Numbered from the stretch's first letter, positions 16,626-26,401 are shown. The stretch: DNA of 64,000 nucleotides from Pseudomonas gingeri (GCF_013386165.1 NZ_JACAOS010000016.1:1-64000), one strand, 5' to 3'. Numbers and translations are program-made. Notes: generated by a model not told the origin, from the sequence alone.

Positions 16626-18728
16626 ATGGCTCGTACAACCGATATTAAACGCTACCGTAACATTGGTATCGTTGCTCACGTGGACGCGGGTAAAACCACG
16701 ACCACTGAGCGCGTCCTGTTTTACACGGGCGTAAACCACAAAATGGGCGAGGTGCATGACGGCGCCGCGACCATGGACTGGATGGTGCAGGAGCAGGAGC
16801 GGGGTATTACCATTACCTCCGCTGCTACCACCGCATTCTGGGAAGGTTCTGCCAAGCAGTTTCCCAAGCACCGCTTCAACATCATCGATACCCCCGGCCA
16901 CGTTGACTTCACCATTGAAGTAGAGCGTTCGCTGCGCGTACTCGACGGTGCGGTCGTTGTGTTCTGCGGTACTTCCGGTGTCGAGCCTCAGTCTGAAACC
17001 GTATGGCGTCAAGCCAACAAATACGGTGTTCCACGTCTCGTTTACGTGAACAAGATGGACCGTGCCGGTGCTAACTTCCTGCGTGTTGTTGCGCAGATCA
17101 AGCAGCGCCTGGGTCACACTCCGGTGCCTATCCAGTTGGCTATCGGTTCCGAAGACAACTTCCAGGGTCAGATCGATCTGATGTCCATGGAAGCGGTCTA
17201 CTGGGACGACGCTGACAAAGGTATGGCTGCTCGTCGCGAGGCTATCCCTGCTGAACTGCAGGAATTGGCTGAAGAGTGGCGTGGCAACATGGTCGAGGCT
17301 GCTGCCGAAGCCAACGAAGAGCTGATGAACAAGTACCTCGAGGGCGAAGAGCTCTCCATCGAGGAAATCAAGGGCGCTCTGCGTCAGCGGACCATCGCTG
17401 GCGAAATCGTTCTGGCTGTTTGCGGTTCTTCCTTCAAGAACAAGGGTGTTCCCCTGGTTCTCGACGCTGTTATCGACTACCTGCCTGCACCTGTCGACAT
17501 TCCTGCCATCAAGGGTTCCGACCCGGATGACGAGACTATCGCCATGGAGCGTCATGCAGACGACAGCGAACCGTTCTCCGCTCTGGCGTTCAAAATCGCC
17601 ACTGACCCATTCGTGGGTACCCTGACCTTCGCTCGCGTTTACTCGGGCGTGTTGAGCTCCGGCGACGGCGTGATCAACTCGGTCAAGGGCAAGAAAGAGC
17701 GCGTGGGTCGTATGGTGCAGATGCATGCCAACACCCGTGAAGAGATCAAGGAAGTACGCGCTGGCGACATCGCGGCCCTGATCGGCATGAAGGACGTCAC
17801 CACCGGTGACACCCTGTGCTCTGCTGACAAGCCAATCATCCTGGTTCGTATGGACTTCCCGGAGCCGGTTATTTCGGTTGCCGTTGAGCCCAAGACCAAG
17901 GATGACCAGGAAAAAATGGGTATCGCTCTGGGCAAACTTGCTCAGGAAGACCCGTCTTTCCGCGTCAAAACCGACGAAGAGACTGGTCAAACGATCATCT
18001 CGGGTATGGGTGAGTTGCACCTGGACATTCTGGTTGACCGCATGCGCCGCGAGTTCAACGTAGAAGCCAACATCGGTAAACCGCAAGTTTCTTATCGTGA
18101 GAAAATCACCAAGAACTGCGAAATCGAAGGCAAGTTCGTTCGTCAGTCCGGCGGTCGTGGCCAGTTCGGCCATTGCTGGATCCGTTTTGCTCCTGCTGAC
18201 GAAGGTCAGGAAGGTCTGCAATTCGTGAACGAAGTAGTAGGCGGTGTGGTTCCTAAGGAATACATCCCGGCTATCCAGAAGGGTATCGAAGAGCAGATGA
18301 AGAACGGCGTTGTTGCCGGCTATCCGCTGATCGGCCTGAAGGCTACTGTGTTCGATGGCTCTTACCACGACGTCGACTCCAACGAGATGGCGTTCAAGGT
18401 GGCTGCTTCCATGGCGACCAAGCAACTCGCGTCCAAGGGCGGCGGTGTTGTACTTGAGCCGATCATGAAGGTAGAAGTTGTAACACCTGAGGATTACATG
18501 GGCGACGTGATGGGTGACTTGAACCGTCGTCGTGGTCTGATCCAGGGTATGGAAGATACGGTCTCCGGCAAGGTTATCCGCGCTGAAGTACCGTTGGGCG
18601 AAATGTTCGGTTATGCGACTGATGTTCGTTCCATGTCCCAGGGTCGCGCGAGCTACTCTATGGAATTCTCCAAATACTCCGAAGCTCCGAACAACATTGT
18701 CGAAGCTCTCGTTAAAAAACAAGGCTGA
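16626..18728 (+). CDS. fusA: Elongation factor G
   Basis: EF-G drives translocation and, with RRF, ribosome recycling. The 700-residue product has G1 AHVDAGKT at 17–24, G3 DTPGH near 88–92 and G4 NKMD near 142–145, followed by the usual domains II–V. Only one EF-G gene is in the window; it is the str operon copy, lying between rpsG and tuf. A GCGAGG site precedes the ATG. Confidence 0.98.
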   Translation: MARTTDIKRYRNIGIVAHVDAGKTTTTERVLFYTGVNHKMGEVHDGAATMDWMVQEQERGITITSAATTAFWEGSAKQFPKHRFNIIDTPGHVDFTIEVERSLRVLDGAVVVFCGTSGVEPQSETVWRQANKYGVPRLVYVNKMDRAGANFLRVVAQIKQRLGHTPVPIQLAIGSEDNFQGQIDLMSMEAVYWDDADKGMAARREAIPAELQELAEEWRGNMVEAAAEANEELMNKYLEGEELSIEEIKGALRQRTIAGEIVLAVCGSSFKNKGVPLVLDAVIDYLPAPVDIPAIKGSDPDDETIAMERHADDSEPFSALAFKIATDPFVGTLTFARVYSGVLSSGDGVINSVKGKKERVGRMVQMHANTREEIKEVRAGDIAALIGMKDVTTGDTLCSADKPIILVRMDFPEPVISVAVEPKTKDDQEKMGIALGKLAQEDPSFRVKTDEETGQTIISGMGELHLDILVDRMRREFNVEANIGKPQVSYREKITKNCEIEGKFVRQSGGRGQFGHCWIRFAPADEGQEGLQFVNEVVGGVVPKEYIPAIQKGIEEQMKNGVVAGYPLIGLKATVFDGSYHDVDSNEMAFKVAASMATKQLASKGGGVVLEPIMKVEVVTPEDYMGDVMGDLNRRRGLIQGMEDTVSGKVIRAEVPLGEMFGYATDVRSMSQGRASYSMEFSKYSEAPNNIVEALVKKQG

Positions 18729-18758
18729 TTCAGCCCTTTAGGCTAGGAGTTAATTGTC

Positions 18759-19952
18759 GTGGCTAAAGAAAAATTTGATCGTTCCCTCCCGCACGTCAAC
18801 GTTGGCACCATCGGTCACGTCGACCACGGTAAAACCACGCTGACCGCTGCTCTGACTCGTGTTTGCTCCGAGGTTTTCGGTTCGGCTGTTGTTGATTTCG
18901 ATAAAATCGACAGCGCGCCAGAAGAAAAAGCTCGTGGTATCACCATCAACACCGCTCACGTTGAATACAACTCGGCGATCCGTCACTACGCTCACGTTGA
19001 CTGCCCGGGTCACGCTGACTATGTGAAGAACATGATCACCGGTGCTGCCCAGATGGACGGCGCTATCCTGGTTTGCTCGGCCGCCGATGGTCCGATGCCA
19101 CAAACCCGTGAGCACATCCTGCTGTCCCGTCAGGTTGGCGTTCCGTACATCGTGGTCTTCCTGAACAAGGCTGACCTGGTAGACGACGCAGAGCTGCTGG
19201 AACTGGTTGAGATGGAAGTGCGCGATCTGCTGAGCACTTACGACTTCCCAGGTGATGACACTCCAATCATCATCGGTTCGGCCCGTATGGCGCTGGAAGG
19301 CAAAGACGACAACGAGATGGGCACCACTGCCGTCAAGAAACTGGTTGAAACTCTGGATAGCTACATCCCAGAGCCAGTACGTCTGACCGACAAGCCGTTC
19401 CTGATGCCAATCGAAGACGTATTCTCGATATCGGGTCGCGGTACTGTTGTGACTGGTCGTATCGAGCGCGGTATCGTCAAGGTTCAGGATCCACTGGAAA
19501 TCGTTGGTCTGCGTGACACTACCGTCACCACCTGCACCGGTGTTGAAATGTTCCGTAAACTGCTCGACGAAGGTCGTGCAGGCGAGAACTGCGGCGTTCT
19601 GCTGCGTGGTACCAAGCGTGACGACGTTGAGCGTGGCCAGGTTCTGGTCAAGCCAGGTTCGGTCAAGCCGCACACCAAGTTCACCGCAGAAGTTTACGTT
19701 CTGAGCAAGGAAGAAGGCGGCCGTCATACTCCGTTCTTCAAAGGCTACCGTCCACAGTTCTACTTCCGGACTACTGACGTGACCGGTAACTGCGAACTGC
19801 CAGAAGGCGTTGAAATGGTAATGCCAGGTGATAACATCCAAATGGTTGTTACCCTGATCAAAACCATCGCGATGGAAGACGGCCTGCGTTTCGCTATCCG
19901 TGAAGGCGGTCGTACCGTCGGCGCTGGCGTCGTAGCCAAAATCATCGAGTAA
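18759..19952 (+). CDS. tuf: Elongation factor Tu, copy 2
   Basis: The str operon EF-Tu gene, 397 residues. It starts with GTG, not the ATG of copy 1, behind AGGAGT. The GTPase motifs are as in copy 1. Residues 7–10 read DRSL against ERNK in copy 1, and about 17 positions differ in all, mostly in the N-terminal 230 residues, while the C-terminal 165 are almost identical. Both copies keep all motifs, so both are probably functional. A strong terminator follows. Confidence 0.98.
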   Translation: MAKEKFDRSLPHVNVGTIGHVDHGKTTLTAALTRVCSEVFGSAVVDFDKIDSAPEEKARGITINTAHVEYNSAIRHYAHVDCPGHADYVKNMITGAAQMDGAILVCSAADGPMPQTREHILLSRQVGVPYIVVFLNKADLVDDAELLELVEMEVRDLLSTYDFPGDDTPIIIGSARMALEGKDDNEMGTTAVKKLVETLDSYIPEPVRLTDKPFLMPIEDVFSISGRGTVVTGRIERGIVKVQDPLEIVGLRDTTVTTCTGVEMFRKLLDEGRAGENCGVLLRGTKRDDVERGQVLVKPGSVKPHTKFTAEVYVLSKEEGGRHTPFFKGYRPQFYFRTTDVTGNCELPEGVEMVMPGDNIQMVVTLIKTIAMEDGLRFAIREGGRTVGAGVVAKIIE

Positions 19953-19982
19953 GCTTCTCTTTTGAGCTAGCTTCGATGCTTT

Positions 19983-20013
19983 GAAAAAACCCTCGCCTCG
20001 CGGGGGTTTTTTT
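19983..20013 (+). terminator. Terminator of the str operon
   Basis: A GC-rich stem (AAACCCTCG with CGGGGGTTT, one G·T pair, five-base loop) flanked by A's and followed by seven T's. The T run leads directly into the S10 promoter. Confidence 0.9.
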
Positions 20014-20019
20014 ATTAGG

Positions 20020-20048
20020 TTGACACCCATCTGGGGCGTCTATAGAAT
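20020..20048 (+). promoter_or_regulatory. Sigma-70 promoter of the S10 operon
   Basis: TTGACA at 20020–20025 and TAGAAT at 20043–20048, 17-base spacer, starting seven bases after the terminator. The spacer contains CTGGGGCGT, resembling the spc internal promoter at 26.8 kb. Confidence 0.8.
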
Positions 20049-20110
20049 TGCGCCTCCTTTTAACGGGCGTATTGCGCTCGGTGGGAATAGCAGCCGGAGT
20101 CTGAAATCCA

Positions 20111-20422
20111 ATGCAAAATCAGCAAATCCGTATCAGGTTGAAGGCTTTTGACCATCGCCTGATCGACCAATCCACCCAGGAAATCGTGGAAACCGCGAAA
20201 CGTACTGGTGCTCAAGTGCGTGGTCCAATTCCACTGCCTACCCGTAAAGAGCGGTTCACCGTTCTGGTCTCCCCGCACGTCAACAAAGACGCGCGCGACC
20301 AGTACGAGATCCGTACTCATAAGCGTGTTCTGGACATCGTCCAGCCAACGGATAAAACCGTTGATGCGCTGATGAAGCTTGATCTTGCGGCAGGTGTGGA
20401 AGTGCAGATCAGCCTCGGCTAA
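20111..20422 (+). CDS. rpsJ: 30S ribosomal protein S10
   Basis: S10 is part of the 30S head and, as NusE, joins the antitermination complex with NusB and NusG. The 103-residue product begins [16 protein letters not shown] and includes [17 protein letters not shown], the conserved loop. It is the first gene of the S10 operon, about 60 bases downstream of its promoter; that is shorter than the 170-base regulated leader of E. coli, so L4 feedback by the E. coli mechanism is not evident. Confidence 0.98.
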
Positions 20423-20502
20423 GACTCGGTCTTAGTCGTGTAACGCTCTGAAATGGGCGGCCATAGCGGGTGAAAGCCCCGTACACTCATGAGGTTTACA
20501 AC

Positions 20503-21138
20503 ATGACTATTGGTGTAGTCGGTCGTAAATGCGGTATGACCCGTATTTTCACCGAAGAAGGTGTCTCCATTCCGGTTACGGTCATTGAGATCGAACCGAA
20601 TCGCGTCACCCAGTTCAAAACTGAAGAAACCGATGGCTATCGTGCAGTGCAAGTCACTGTCGGCGAGCGTCGTGCTTCGCGTGTTACAGCTGCTCAAGCT
20701 GGCCACTTCGCTAAAGCGAACGTTGCCGCTGGTCGCACTGTCCTGGAATTCCGTCTTGAAGACGGCGAATACCAGGCTGGCGATCTGATCAACGCTGAAA
20801 TCTTCGCCGCTGGTCAACTGGTTGATGTAACCGGTCAGTCCAAGGGTAAAGGCTTCCAGGGTACGATCAAGCGCTGGAACTTCCGCGGGCAAGATAATAC
20901 CCACGGTAACTCCGTGTCCCACCGCGTTCCAGGCTCTATCGGCCAGTGCCAGACTCCTGGTCGTGTATTCAAGGGCAAAAAAATGTCCGGTCATATGGGC
21001 GCTGAGCGCGTGACCGTGCAGTCCCTCGAAGTAGTGCGCGTGGACGCTGAACGCAATCTGTTGTTGGTCAAGGGCGCTGTTCCTGGCGCTACTGGCGGCA
21101 ACCTGGTTGTACGTCCAGCAGCCAAGGCTCGCGGTTAA
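20503..21138 (+). CDS. rplC: 50S ribosomal protein L3
   Basis: L3 binds near the 3' end of 23S rRNA and reaches the peptidyl transferase centre. The start is set at MTIGVVGRKCGMTRIF behind GAGG, giving the normal 211 residues; an in-frame upstream start at 20470 would add 11 unrelated residues. The glutamine in the GSIGQCQTPG loop is the residue methylated by PrmB in other bacteria. Confidence 0.98.
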   Translation: MTIGVVGRKCGMTRIFTEEGVSIPVTVIEIEPNRVTQFKTEETDGYRAVQVTVGERRASRVTAAQAGHFAKANVAAGRTVLEFRLEDGEYQAGDLINAEIFAAGQLVDVTGQSKGKGFQGTIKRWNFRGQDNTHGNSVSHRVPGSIGQCQTPGRVFKGKKMSGHMGAERVTVQSLEVVRVDAERNLLLVKGAVPGATGGNLVVRPAAKARG

Positions 21139-21150
21139 GGGGAAGCTGAC

Positions 21151-21753
21151 ATGCAATTAAATGTAAATGACGCTCAAGCGATCGAAGTTTCCGAACTGAC
21201 GTTCGGCGGCGAGTTCAACGAGACGCTGGTTCACCAAGCAGTCGTGGCCTACATGGCCGGCGGCCGTCAAGGCACCAAGCAGCAAAAGACCCGTTCCGAC
21301 GTTCGTGGTGGCGGTAAGCGCCCATGGCGTCAGAAAGGTACTGGCCGTGCTCGTGCCGGTACTATCCGTAGCCCAATCTGGCGTGGCGGCGGTACCACTT
21401 TCGCAGCTCGTCCACAGGATCACTCCCAGAAGCTGAACAAGAAGATGTATCGCGCAGCAATGCGTTCCATCCTTGCTGAGCTGGTGCGTACTGATCGTCT
21501 GGTCGTGGTTCAGGATTTCGCTGTTGAAACACCGAAAACCAAAGACCTGCTGAACAAGCTGACTGACATGAGTCTGACCGACGTTCTGATCGTGTCTGAC
21601 GCTGTTGATCAGAACCTGTACCTGGCTGCTCGTAACCTGCCACACGTTGATGTCCGTGACGTGCAAGGTTCCGATCCAGTTAGTCTGATCGCATACGACA
21701 AGGTGTTGATCACCGTGTCGGCCGTGAAGAAATTCGAGGAGCTGCTGGGATGA
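21151..21753 (+). CDS. rplD: 50S ribosomal protein L4
   Basis: L4 lines the exit tunnel and in enteric bacteria represses the S10 operon and inhibits RNase E. The 200-residue product has the long tunnel loop ([20 protein letters not shown], about residues 43–62) characteristic of the family. It overlaps rplW by four bases (ATGA), indicating translational coupling. Confidence 0.98.
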
Positions 21754-22049
21754 ACCAGGAACGCGTATTTAAAGTTCTGCTTGGCCCGCACGTTTCCGAG
21801 AAGGCTACGGTCCTGGCAGACAAGAAAGGCCAGTTCGTTTTCAAAGTTGCGACTGACGCAACCAAGCTGGAAATCAAGAAGGCCGTCGAAAGCCTGTTCA
21901 GCGTGAAAGTAGAGCGTGTGACTACCCTGAACGTTCTGGGTAAAAGCAAACGCACTGCTCGCGGCCTGGGCAAGCGTAATGACTGGAAGAAGGCAGTTAT
22001 CTCCCTTCAGCCAGGCCAAGATCTCGATTTCAGCAGCAGTGCTGAGTAA
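21750..22049 (+). CDS. rplW: 50S ribosomal protein L23
   Basis: L23 sits at the tunnel exit and docks trigger factor and SRP. The 99-residue product carries the conserved [12 protein letters not shown] near residues 8–19 and the central [17 protein letters not shown]. The start overlaps the rplD stop; rplB follows after 14 bases behind AGGAAGG. Confidence 0.98.
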
Positions 22050-22063
22050 GGAAGGGGTGCATC

Positions 22064-22888
22064 ATGGCAATCGTTAAATGCAAACCGACTTCCCCTGGCC
22101 GCCGTTTTGTGGTCAAGGTGGTCAACAAGGAGCTGCATAAAGGCGCTCCTCACGCACCGCTGCTCGAGAAAAAATCGAAGACTGGTGGTCGTAACAACAA
22201 TGGTCGCATTACCACTCGTCACATCGGTGGTGGCCATAAGCAGCATTATCGTCTGGTCGATTTCCGTCGCAACGACAAAGATGGCATCTCTGCCACTGTC
22301 GAGCGTATCGAATACGATCCAAACCGTACTGCTCACATCGCTCTGCTGCTGTACGCAGACGGCGAGCGTCGCTACATCATCGCCCCTAAAGGCGTGAGTG
22401 CTGGCGACCAGCTGATCGCAGGCGCTCTGGCTCCAATCAAGCCAGGTAACGCTCTGCAACTGCGCAACATCCCAGTGGGTTCCACCGTACACGGCATCGA
22501 ACTGAAGCCAGGTAAAGGTGCACAGATCGCTCGTTCCGCTGGTGCTTCGGCTCAGCTGATCGCTCGTGAAGGTGTCTACGTGACCCTGCGTCTGCGCTCC
22601 GGTGAAATGCGTAAAGTGCTGTCGGAATGCCGTGCAACGCTGGGCGAAGTCTCGAACTCCGAGCACAGCCTGCGTTCCCTGGGTAAAGCCGGTGCCAAAC
22701 GCTGGCGTGGCGTTCGCCCAACCGTTCGTGGTGTTGCCATGAACCCGGTTGACCACCCACATGGTGGTGGTGAAGGTCGTACCTCTGGTGGTCGTCATCC
22801 GGTATCGCCGTGGGGCTTCCCGACTAAGGGCGCGAAGACTCGTGGTAATAAGCGTACCGACAAAATGATCGTCCGTCGTCGCAAGTAA
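22064..22888 (+). CDS. rplB: 50S ribosomal protein L2
   Basis: L2 is needed for subunit joining and peptidyl transferase activity. The 274-residue product has the oligonucleotide-binding and SH3-like domains of the family and the signature VAMNPVDHPHGGGEGR near residues 225–240, including the conserved histidine region of the active-centre loop. The length and both ends are as expected. Confidence 0.98.
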   Translation: MAIVKCKPTSPGRRFVVKVVNKELHKGAPHAPLLEKKSKTGGRNNNGRITTRHIGGGHKQHYRLVDFRRNDKDGISATVERIEYDPNRTAHIALLLYADGERRYIIAPKGVSAGDQLIAGALAPIKPGNALQLRNIPVGSTVHGIELKPGKGAQIARSAGASAQLIAREGVYVTLRLRSGEMRKVLSECRATLGEVSNSEHSLRSLGKAGAKRWRGVRPTVRGVAMNPVDHPHGGGEGRTSGGRHPVSPWGFPTKGAKTRGNKRTDKMIVRRRK

Positions 22889-22904
22889 ATAGAGGGATAC
22901 GACA

Positions 22905-23180
22905 GTGCCACGTTCTCTGAAAAAAGGTCCTTTTATTGATCTTCACCTACTGAAGAAGATCGAAGTGGCGGCGGAAAAGAACGATCGCAAACCAGTTAAG
23001 ACCTGGTCGCGCCGTTCCATGATCCTGCCACAAATGGTCGGTCTGACCATTGCTGTGCATAACGGTCGTCAACACGTCCCCGTTCTCGTGAACGAAGACA
23101 TGGTCGGCCACAAACTGGGCGAGTTTGCCGGTACCCGCACTTATCGTGGGCACGTGGCAGACAAGAAAGCCAAGCGTTAA
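22905..23180 (+). CDS. rpsS: 30S ribosomal protein S19
   Basis: S19 forms with S13 the head complex touching the A-site tRNA. The 91-residue product starts with GTG (MPRSLKKGPFIDLHLLKK). The conserved C-terminal GEFAGTRTYRGH is present. It lies between rplB and rplV as in all S10 operons. Confidence 0.98.
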   Translation: MPRSLKKGPFIDLHLLKKIEVAAEKNDRKPVKTWSRRSMILPQMVGLTIAVHNGRQHVPVLVNEDMVGHKLGEFAGTRTYRGHVADKKAKR

Positions 23181-23191
23181 GGGGTTAGGAA

Positions 23192-23524
23192 ATGGAAGTA
23201 GCCGCTAAGTTGTCGGGCGCTCGAATCTCCGCCCAGAAAGCCCGCTTGGTCGCCGACCAGATCCGCGGGAAGAAGGTGGGCGAAGCGCTCAACCTGTTGG
23301 CTTTCAGCAGTAAGAAAGCCGCCGAGATCATGAAAAAAGTGCTGGAGTCGGCCGTAGCCAACGCCGAGCATAACGAAGGCGCAGACGTTGATGACCTGAA
23401 GGTCAGCACCGTTTTCGTCAACGAAGGGCGTTCGCTGAAGCGCATCATGCCCCGTGCCAAAGGCCGGGCTGATCGCATCGTCAAGCGGTCTTGCCATATC
23501 ACTGTCAAGGTTGCTGACAAGTAA
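23192..23524 (+). CDS. rplV: 50S ribosomal protein L22
   Basis: L22 lines the exit tunnel with L4 and is a site of macrolide-resistance mutations. The 110-residue product has the family's [15 protein letters not shown] near residues 13–27 and the beta-hairpin loop [13 protein letters not shown] near 88–100, with no insertion or deletion visible. AGGA precedes the ATG. Confidence 0.98.
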
Positions 23525-23537
23525 CGGAGTCGAAGAG

Positions 23538-24224
23538 ATGGGTCAGAAAGTACATCCCATTGGCATTCGCCTGGGAATCGTCAAGGAGCACACCTCCGTC
23601 TGGTACGCAGACGGTCGGACTTATGCGGACTATTTGCTCGCAGATCTGAATGTGCGTGAGTACCTCCAAGACAAACTAAAAAGCGCGTCCGTAAGCCGTA
23701 TCGATATCCATCGTCCGGCTCAAACTGCACGCATCACCATCCACACCGCTCGTCCAGGTATCGTTATCGGGAAGAAGGGTGAGGATGTTGAGAAACTGCG
23801 TCAGGACCTGACCAAGCAAATGGGTGTGCCTGTGCACATCAATATCGAAGAGATCCGTAAGCCGGAGCTCGACGGTATGCTGGTTGCCCAGAGCGTAGCT
23901 CAGCAGCTGGAGCGTCGTGTGATGTTCCGTCGCGCCATGAAGCGCGCCGTACAGAACGCCATGCGCATTGGTGCCAAAGGCATCAAAATCCAAGTGAGCG
24001 GTCGTCTCGGCGGTGCTGAAATCGCACGTACTGAATGGTATCGCGAAGGTCGTGTGCCACTGCACACCCTGCGTGCCGACATCGACTATGCCAACTACGA
24101 AGCTCACACCACCTACGGTGTGATCGGTGTAAAGGTTTGGATCTTCAAAGGCGAAGTAATTGGTGGTCGCCAAGAAGAACTGAAACCACAAGCACCAGCG
24201 CCTCGTAAAAAAGCTGCTAAGTAA
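23538..24224 (+). CDS. rpsC: 30S ribosomal protein S3
   Basis: S3 helps form the mRNA entry site and its helicase. The start is set at MGQKVHPIGIRLG, with GGAGTCGAAGAG upstream, giving 228 residues; a longer frame beginning at 23454 inside rplV is rejected. A KH domain with the GKKGED loop lies near residues 79–84. The C-terminus is lysine- and proline-rich. Confidence 0.98.
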   Translation: MGQKVHPIGIRLGIVKEHTSVWYADGRTYADYLLADLNVREYLQDKLKSASVSRIDIHRPAQTARITIHTARPGIVIGKKGEDVEKLRQDLTKQMGVPVHINIEEIRKPELDGMLVAQSVAQQLERRVMFRRAMKRAVQNAMRIGAKGIKIQVSGRLGGAEIARTEWYREGRVPLHTLRADIDYANYEAHTTYGVIGVKVWIFKGEVIGGRQEELKPQAPAPRKKAAK

Positions 24225-24236
24225 GGGGTACGCCAA

Positions 24237-24650
24237 ATGTTGCAACCAAAGCGTACGAAGTTCCGCAAGCAGATGACAGGCCACAACCGTGGTCTGGCTC
24301 AGCGCGGTAGCAAAGTCAGCTTCGGCGAGTTCGCGCTGAAGTCTGTTGCTCGTGGTCGTCTCACCGCTCGTCAGATCGAGTCAGCGCGTCGTGCTCTGAC
24401 CCGTCACGTAAAACGTGGCGGCAAGATCTGGATCCGTGTATTCCCGGACAAGCCGATCTCCAAAAAGCCCCTCGAAGTTCGGATGGGTAAAGGTAAGGGT
24501 AACGTGGAATACTGGGTTGCCCAGATTCAGCCAGGCAAAGTCCTGTATGAAATCGAGGGTGTTACTGAAGAGCTGGCGCGTGAGGCTTTTGCCCTGGCTG
24601 CTGCAAAGCTGCCGCTCGCCACCGCCTTTGTTAAACGGACGGTGATGTGA
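24237..24650 (+). CDS. rplP: 50S ribosomal protein L16
   Basis: L16 helps place the A-site tRNA. The 137-residue product starts [15 protein letters not shown] and holds the conserved arginine-rich segment near residue 81 and the [13 protein letters not shown] loop near 83–95. The stop codon overlaps the rpmC start (TGATG), coupling the two. Confidence 0.98.
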
Positions 24651-24841
24651 TGAAAGCGAATGAACTTCGTGAAAAATCAGCACAGCAGCTGAACGAGCAA
24701 CTGCTCGGCCTGCTGCGCGACCAGTTCAATCTGCGTATGCAGAAAGCAACTGGCCAGTTGGGGCAGTCTCACCTGCTCTCGCAAGTTAAGCGCGACATCG
24801 CTCGTGTGAAGACTGTGCTCAACCAGCAGGCAGGTAAGTAA
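24650..24841 (+). CDS. rpmC: 50S ribosomal protein L29
   Basis: L29 lies at the tunnel exit beside L23. The 63-residue two-helix protein begins [15 protein letters not shown]. The ATG that overlaps the rplP stop is chosen over the GTG one codon upstream, because it gives the length and N-terminus known in Pseudomonas. rpsQ starts 3 bases downstream. Confidence 0.97.
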
Positions 24842-24843
24842 TC

Positions 24844-25110
24844 ATGGCTGAAGCCGAAAAGACCGTCCGTACGCTGACTGGCCGTGTTGTCAGCGACAAA
24901 ATGGACAAGACCATCACCGTTCTGATCGAGCGTCGCGTAAAGCACCCGATCTACGGTAAATACGTTAAGCGTTCGACTAAGCTGCACGCGCACGACGAAA
25001 CCAACCAGTGCCACATCGGCGACAAGGTCACGATTCGTGAAACTCGTCCGATGGCCAAGACCAAGTCTTGGGCCCTGGTTGATGTTCTCGAACGCGCTGT
25101 GGAAGTCTAA
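24844..25110 (+). CDS. rpsQ: 30S ribosomal protein S17
   Basis: S17 is a primary 16S rRNA-binding protein with an OB fold. The 88-residue product carries the conserved GRVVSDKMDKTITV near residues 13–26 and the ETRPMAKTKSW segment near 66–76. It is the last gene of the S10 operon; rplN follows after 23 bases with no clear terminator between, so S10 and spc transcription may run together here. Confidence 0.98.
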   Translation: MAEAEKTVRTLTGRVVSDKMDKTITVLIERRVKHPIYGKYVKRSTKLHAHDETNQCHIGDKVTIRETRPMAKTKSWALVDVLERAVEV

Positions 25111-25133
25111 GGACTAGGGGTCGGAGAAATTAT

Positions 25134-25502
25134 ATGATTCAGACTCAATCCATGCTCGATGTGGCCGATAACAGCGGCGCTCGCCGCGTTATGTGCATCA
25201 AGGTGCTGGGTGGCTCCCATCGTCGTTACGCTGGTATCGGTGACATCATCAAAGTAACCGTCAAGGAAGCAATTCCGCGCGGTAAAGTGAAGAAAGGCCA
25301 AGTGATGACTGCTGTTGTAGTCCGCACTCGCCATGGCGTCCGTCGTGCTGACGGCTCCATCATCCGCTTTGATGGCAACGCTGCTGTTCTGTTGAACAAC
25401 AAGCAAGAGCCGATCGGCACCCGTATCTTTGGGCCAGTGACCCGTGAACTTCGTAATGAGAAGTTCATGAAGATCGTCTCGCTCGCCCCAGAAGTGCTGT
25501 AA
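25134..25502 (+). CDS. rplN: 50S ribosomal protein L14
   Basis: L14 contacts the 30S subunit in bridge B8 and is the docking site of RsfS. The 122-residue product begins MIQTQSMLDVADNSGARRV and has the GKVKKGQVMTAVVVRTR region near residues 47–65. GGAG precedes the start. It opens the spc gene block. Confidence 0.98.
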   Translation: MIQTQSMLDVADNSGARRVMCIKVLGGSHRRYAGIGDIIKVTVKEAIPRGKVKKGQVMTAVVVRTRHGVRRADGSIIRFDGNAAVLLNNKQEPIGTRIFGPVTRELRNEKFMKIVSLAPEVL

Positions 25503-25513
25503 GGAGATCCGAC

Positions 25514-25828
25514 ATGCAAAAGATTCGTCGTGACGACGAGATCATCGTGATCGCCGGCAAAGACAAAGGTAAGCGCGGTAAGGTGCTTAAGGTTCTCGCT
25601 GATGACCGTCTGGTCATCGGTGGTCTGAACCTGGTCAAGCGTCATACCAAGCCTAACCCGATGTCGGGCGTACAGGGCGGTATCGTCGAAAAAGAAGCGC
25701 CACTGCACGCTTCCAACGTCGCCATTTTCAACGGCGAAACCAACAAGGCTGACCGCGTTGGTTTCAAAGTAGAAGACGGCAAAAAAATTCGTGTCTTCAA
25801 GTCGACCCAAAAAGCGGTTGATGCTTGA
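25514..25828 (+). CDS. rplX: 50S ribosomal protein L24
   Basis: L24 starts assembly of the 50S subunit. The 104-residue product has the N-terminal KOW motif (IVIAGKDKGKRGKVLKVL, residues 9–26) and the MSGVQGGIVEKEAPLH stretch near residues 48–63. GGAG lies before the ATG. It sits between rplN and rplE as expected. Confidence 0.98.
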   Translation: MQKIRRDDEIIVIAGKDKGKRGKVLKVLADDRLVIGGLNLVKRHTKPNPMSGVQGGIVEKEAPLHASNVAIFNGETNKADRVGFKVEDGKKIRVFKSTQKAVDA

Positions 25829-25848
25829 ACACTGCTAGGTAGAAGACC

Positions 25849-26388
25849 ATGGCACGACTGAAAGAGATTTACCGGAAGGAAATCGCTCCGAAGCTTAAGG
25901 AAGAACTTAAGCTGGCGAACGTGATGGAAGTTCCGCGCATTACCAAGATCACCCTGAACATGGGTCTGGGCGAAGCGATCGGCGACAAAAAAGTCATCGA
26001 GCACGCTGTTGCTGACCTGGAGAAGATCACCGGCCAGAAAGTCGTTGTGACTCACGCTCGTAAATCCATCGCTGGCTTCAAAGTCCGCGAAGGATGGCCG
26101 ATCGGCGTCAAAGTGACCCTGCGTCGCGATCGTATGTATGAGTTCCTGGATCGTCTGCTGTCGATCTCCCTGCCTCGGGTTCGCGACTTCCGCGGCCTGA
26201 ATGCCAAGTCCTTCGATGGTCGTGGTAACTACAGCATGGGCGTGAAAGAGCAGATCATTTTCCCGGAAATCGATTACGACAAGATCGATGCTCTGCGCGG
26301 TCTGGACATTACCCTGACCACCACTGCTAAGAACGATGATGAAGGTCGCGCATTGCTGCGTGCTTTCAAATTCCCGTTCCGCAACTGA
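25849..26388 (+). CDS. rplE: 50S ribosomal protein L5
   Basis: L5 binds 5S rRNA with L18 and bridges to the P-site tRNA. The 179-residue product has the conserved KITLNMGLGEA near residues 30–40, the ARKSIAGFKVREG loop near 69–81, and the C-terminal AKNDDEGRALLRAF near 163–176. rpsN follows after 13 bases. Confidence 0.98.
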   Translation: MARLKEIYRKEIAPKLKEELKLANVMEVPRITKITLNMGLGEAIGDKKVIEHAVADLEKITGQKVVVTHARKSIAGFKVREGWPIGVKVTLRRDRMYEFLDRLLSISLPRVRDFRGLNAKSFDGRGNYSMGVKEQIIFPEIDYDKIDALRGLDITLTTTAKNDDEGRALLRAFKFPFRN

Positions 26389-26401
26389 TTGGAGTAGGAA
26401 A

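Noticed and set aside
18750..20030. Long antisense frames over both tuf genes and fusA
   Set aside because: Shadows of highly biased genes; both tuf copies give the same shadow, as expected without selection.
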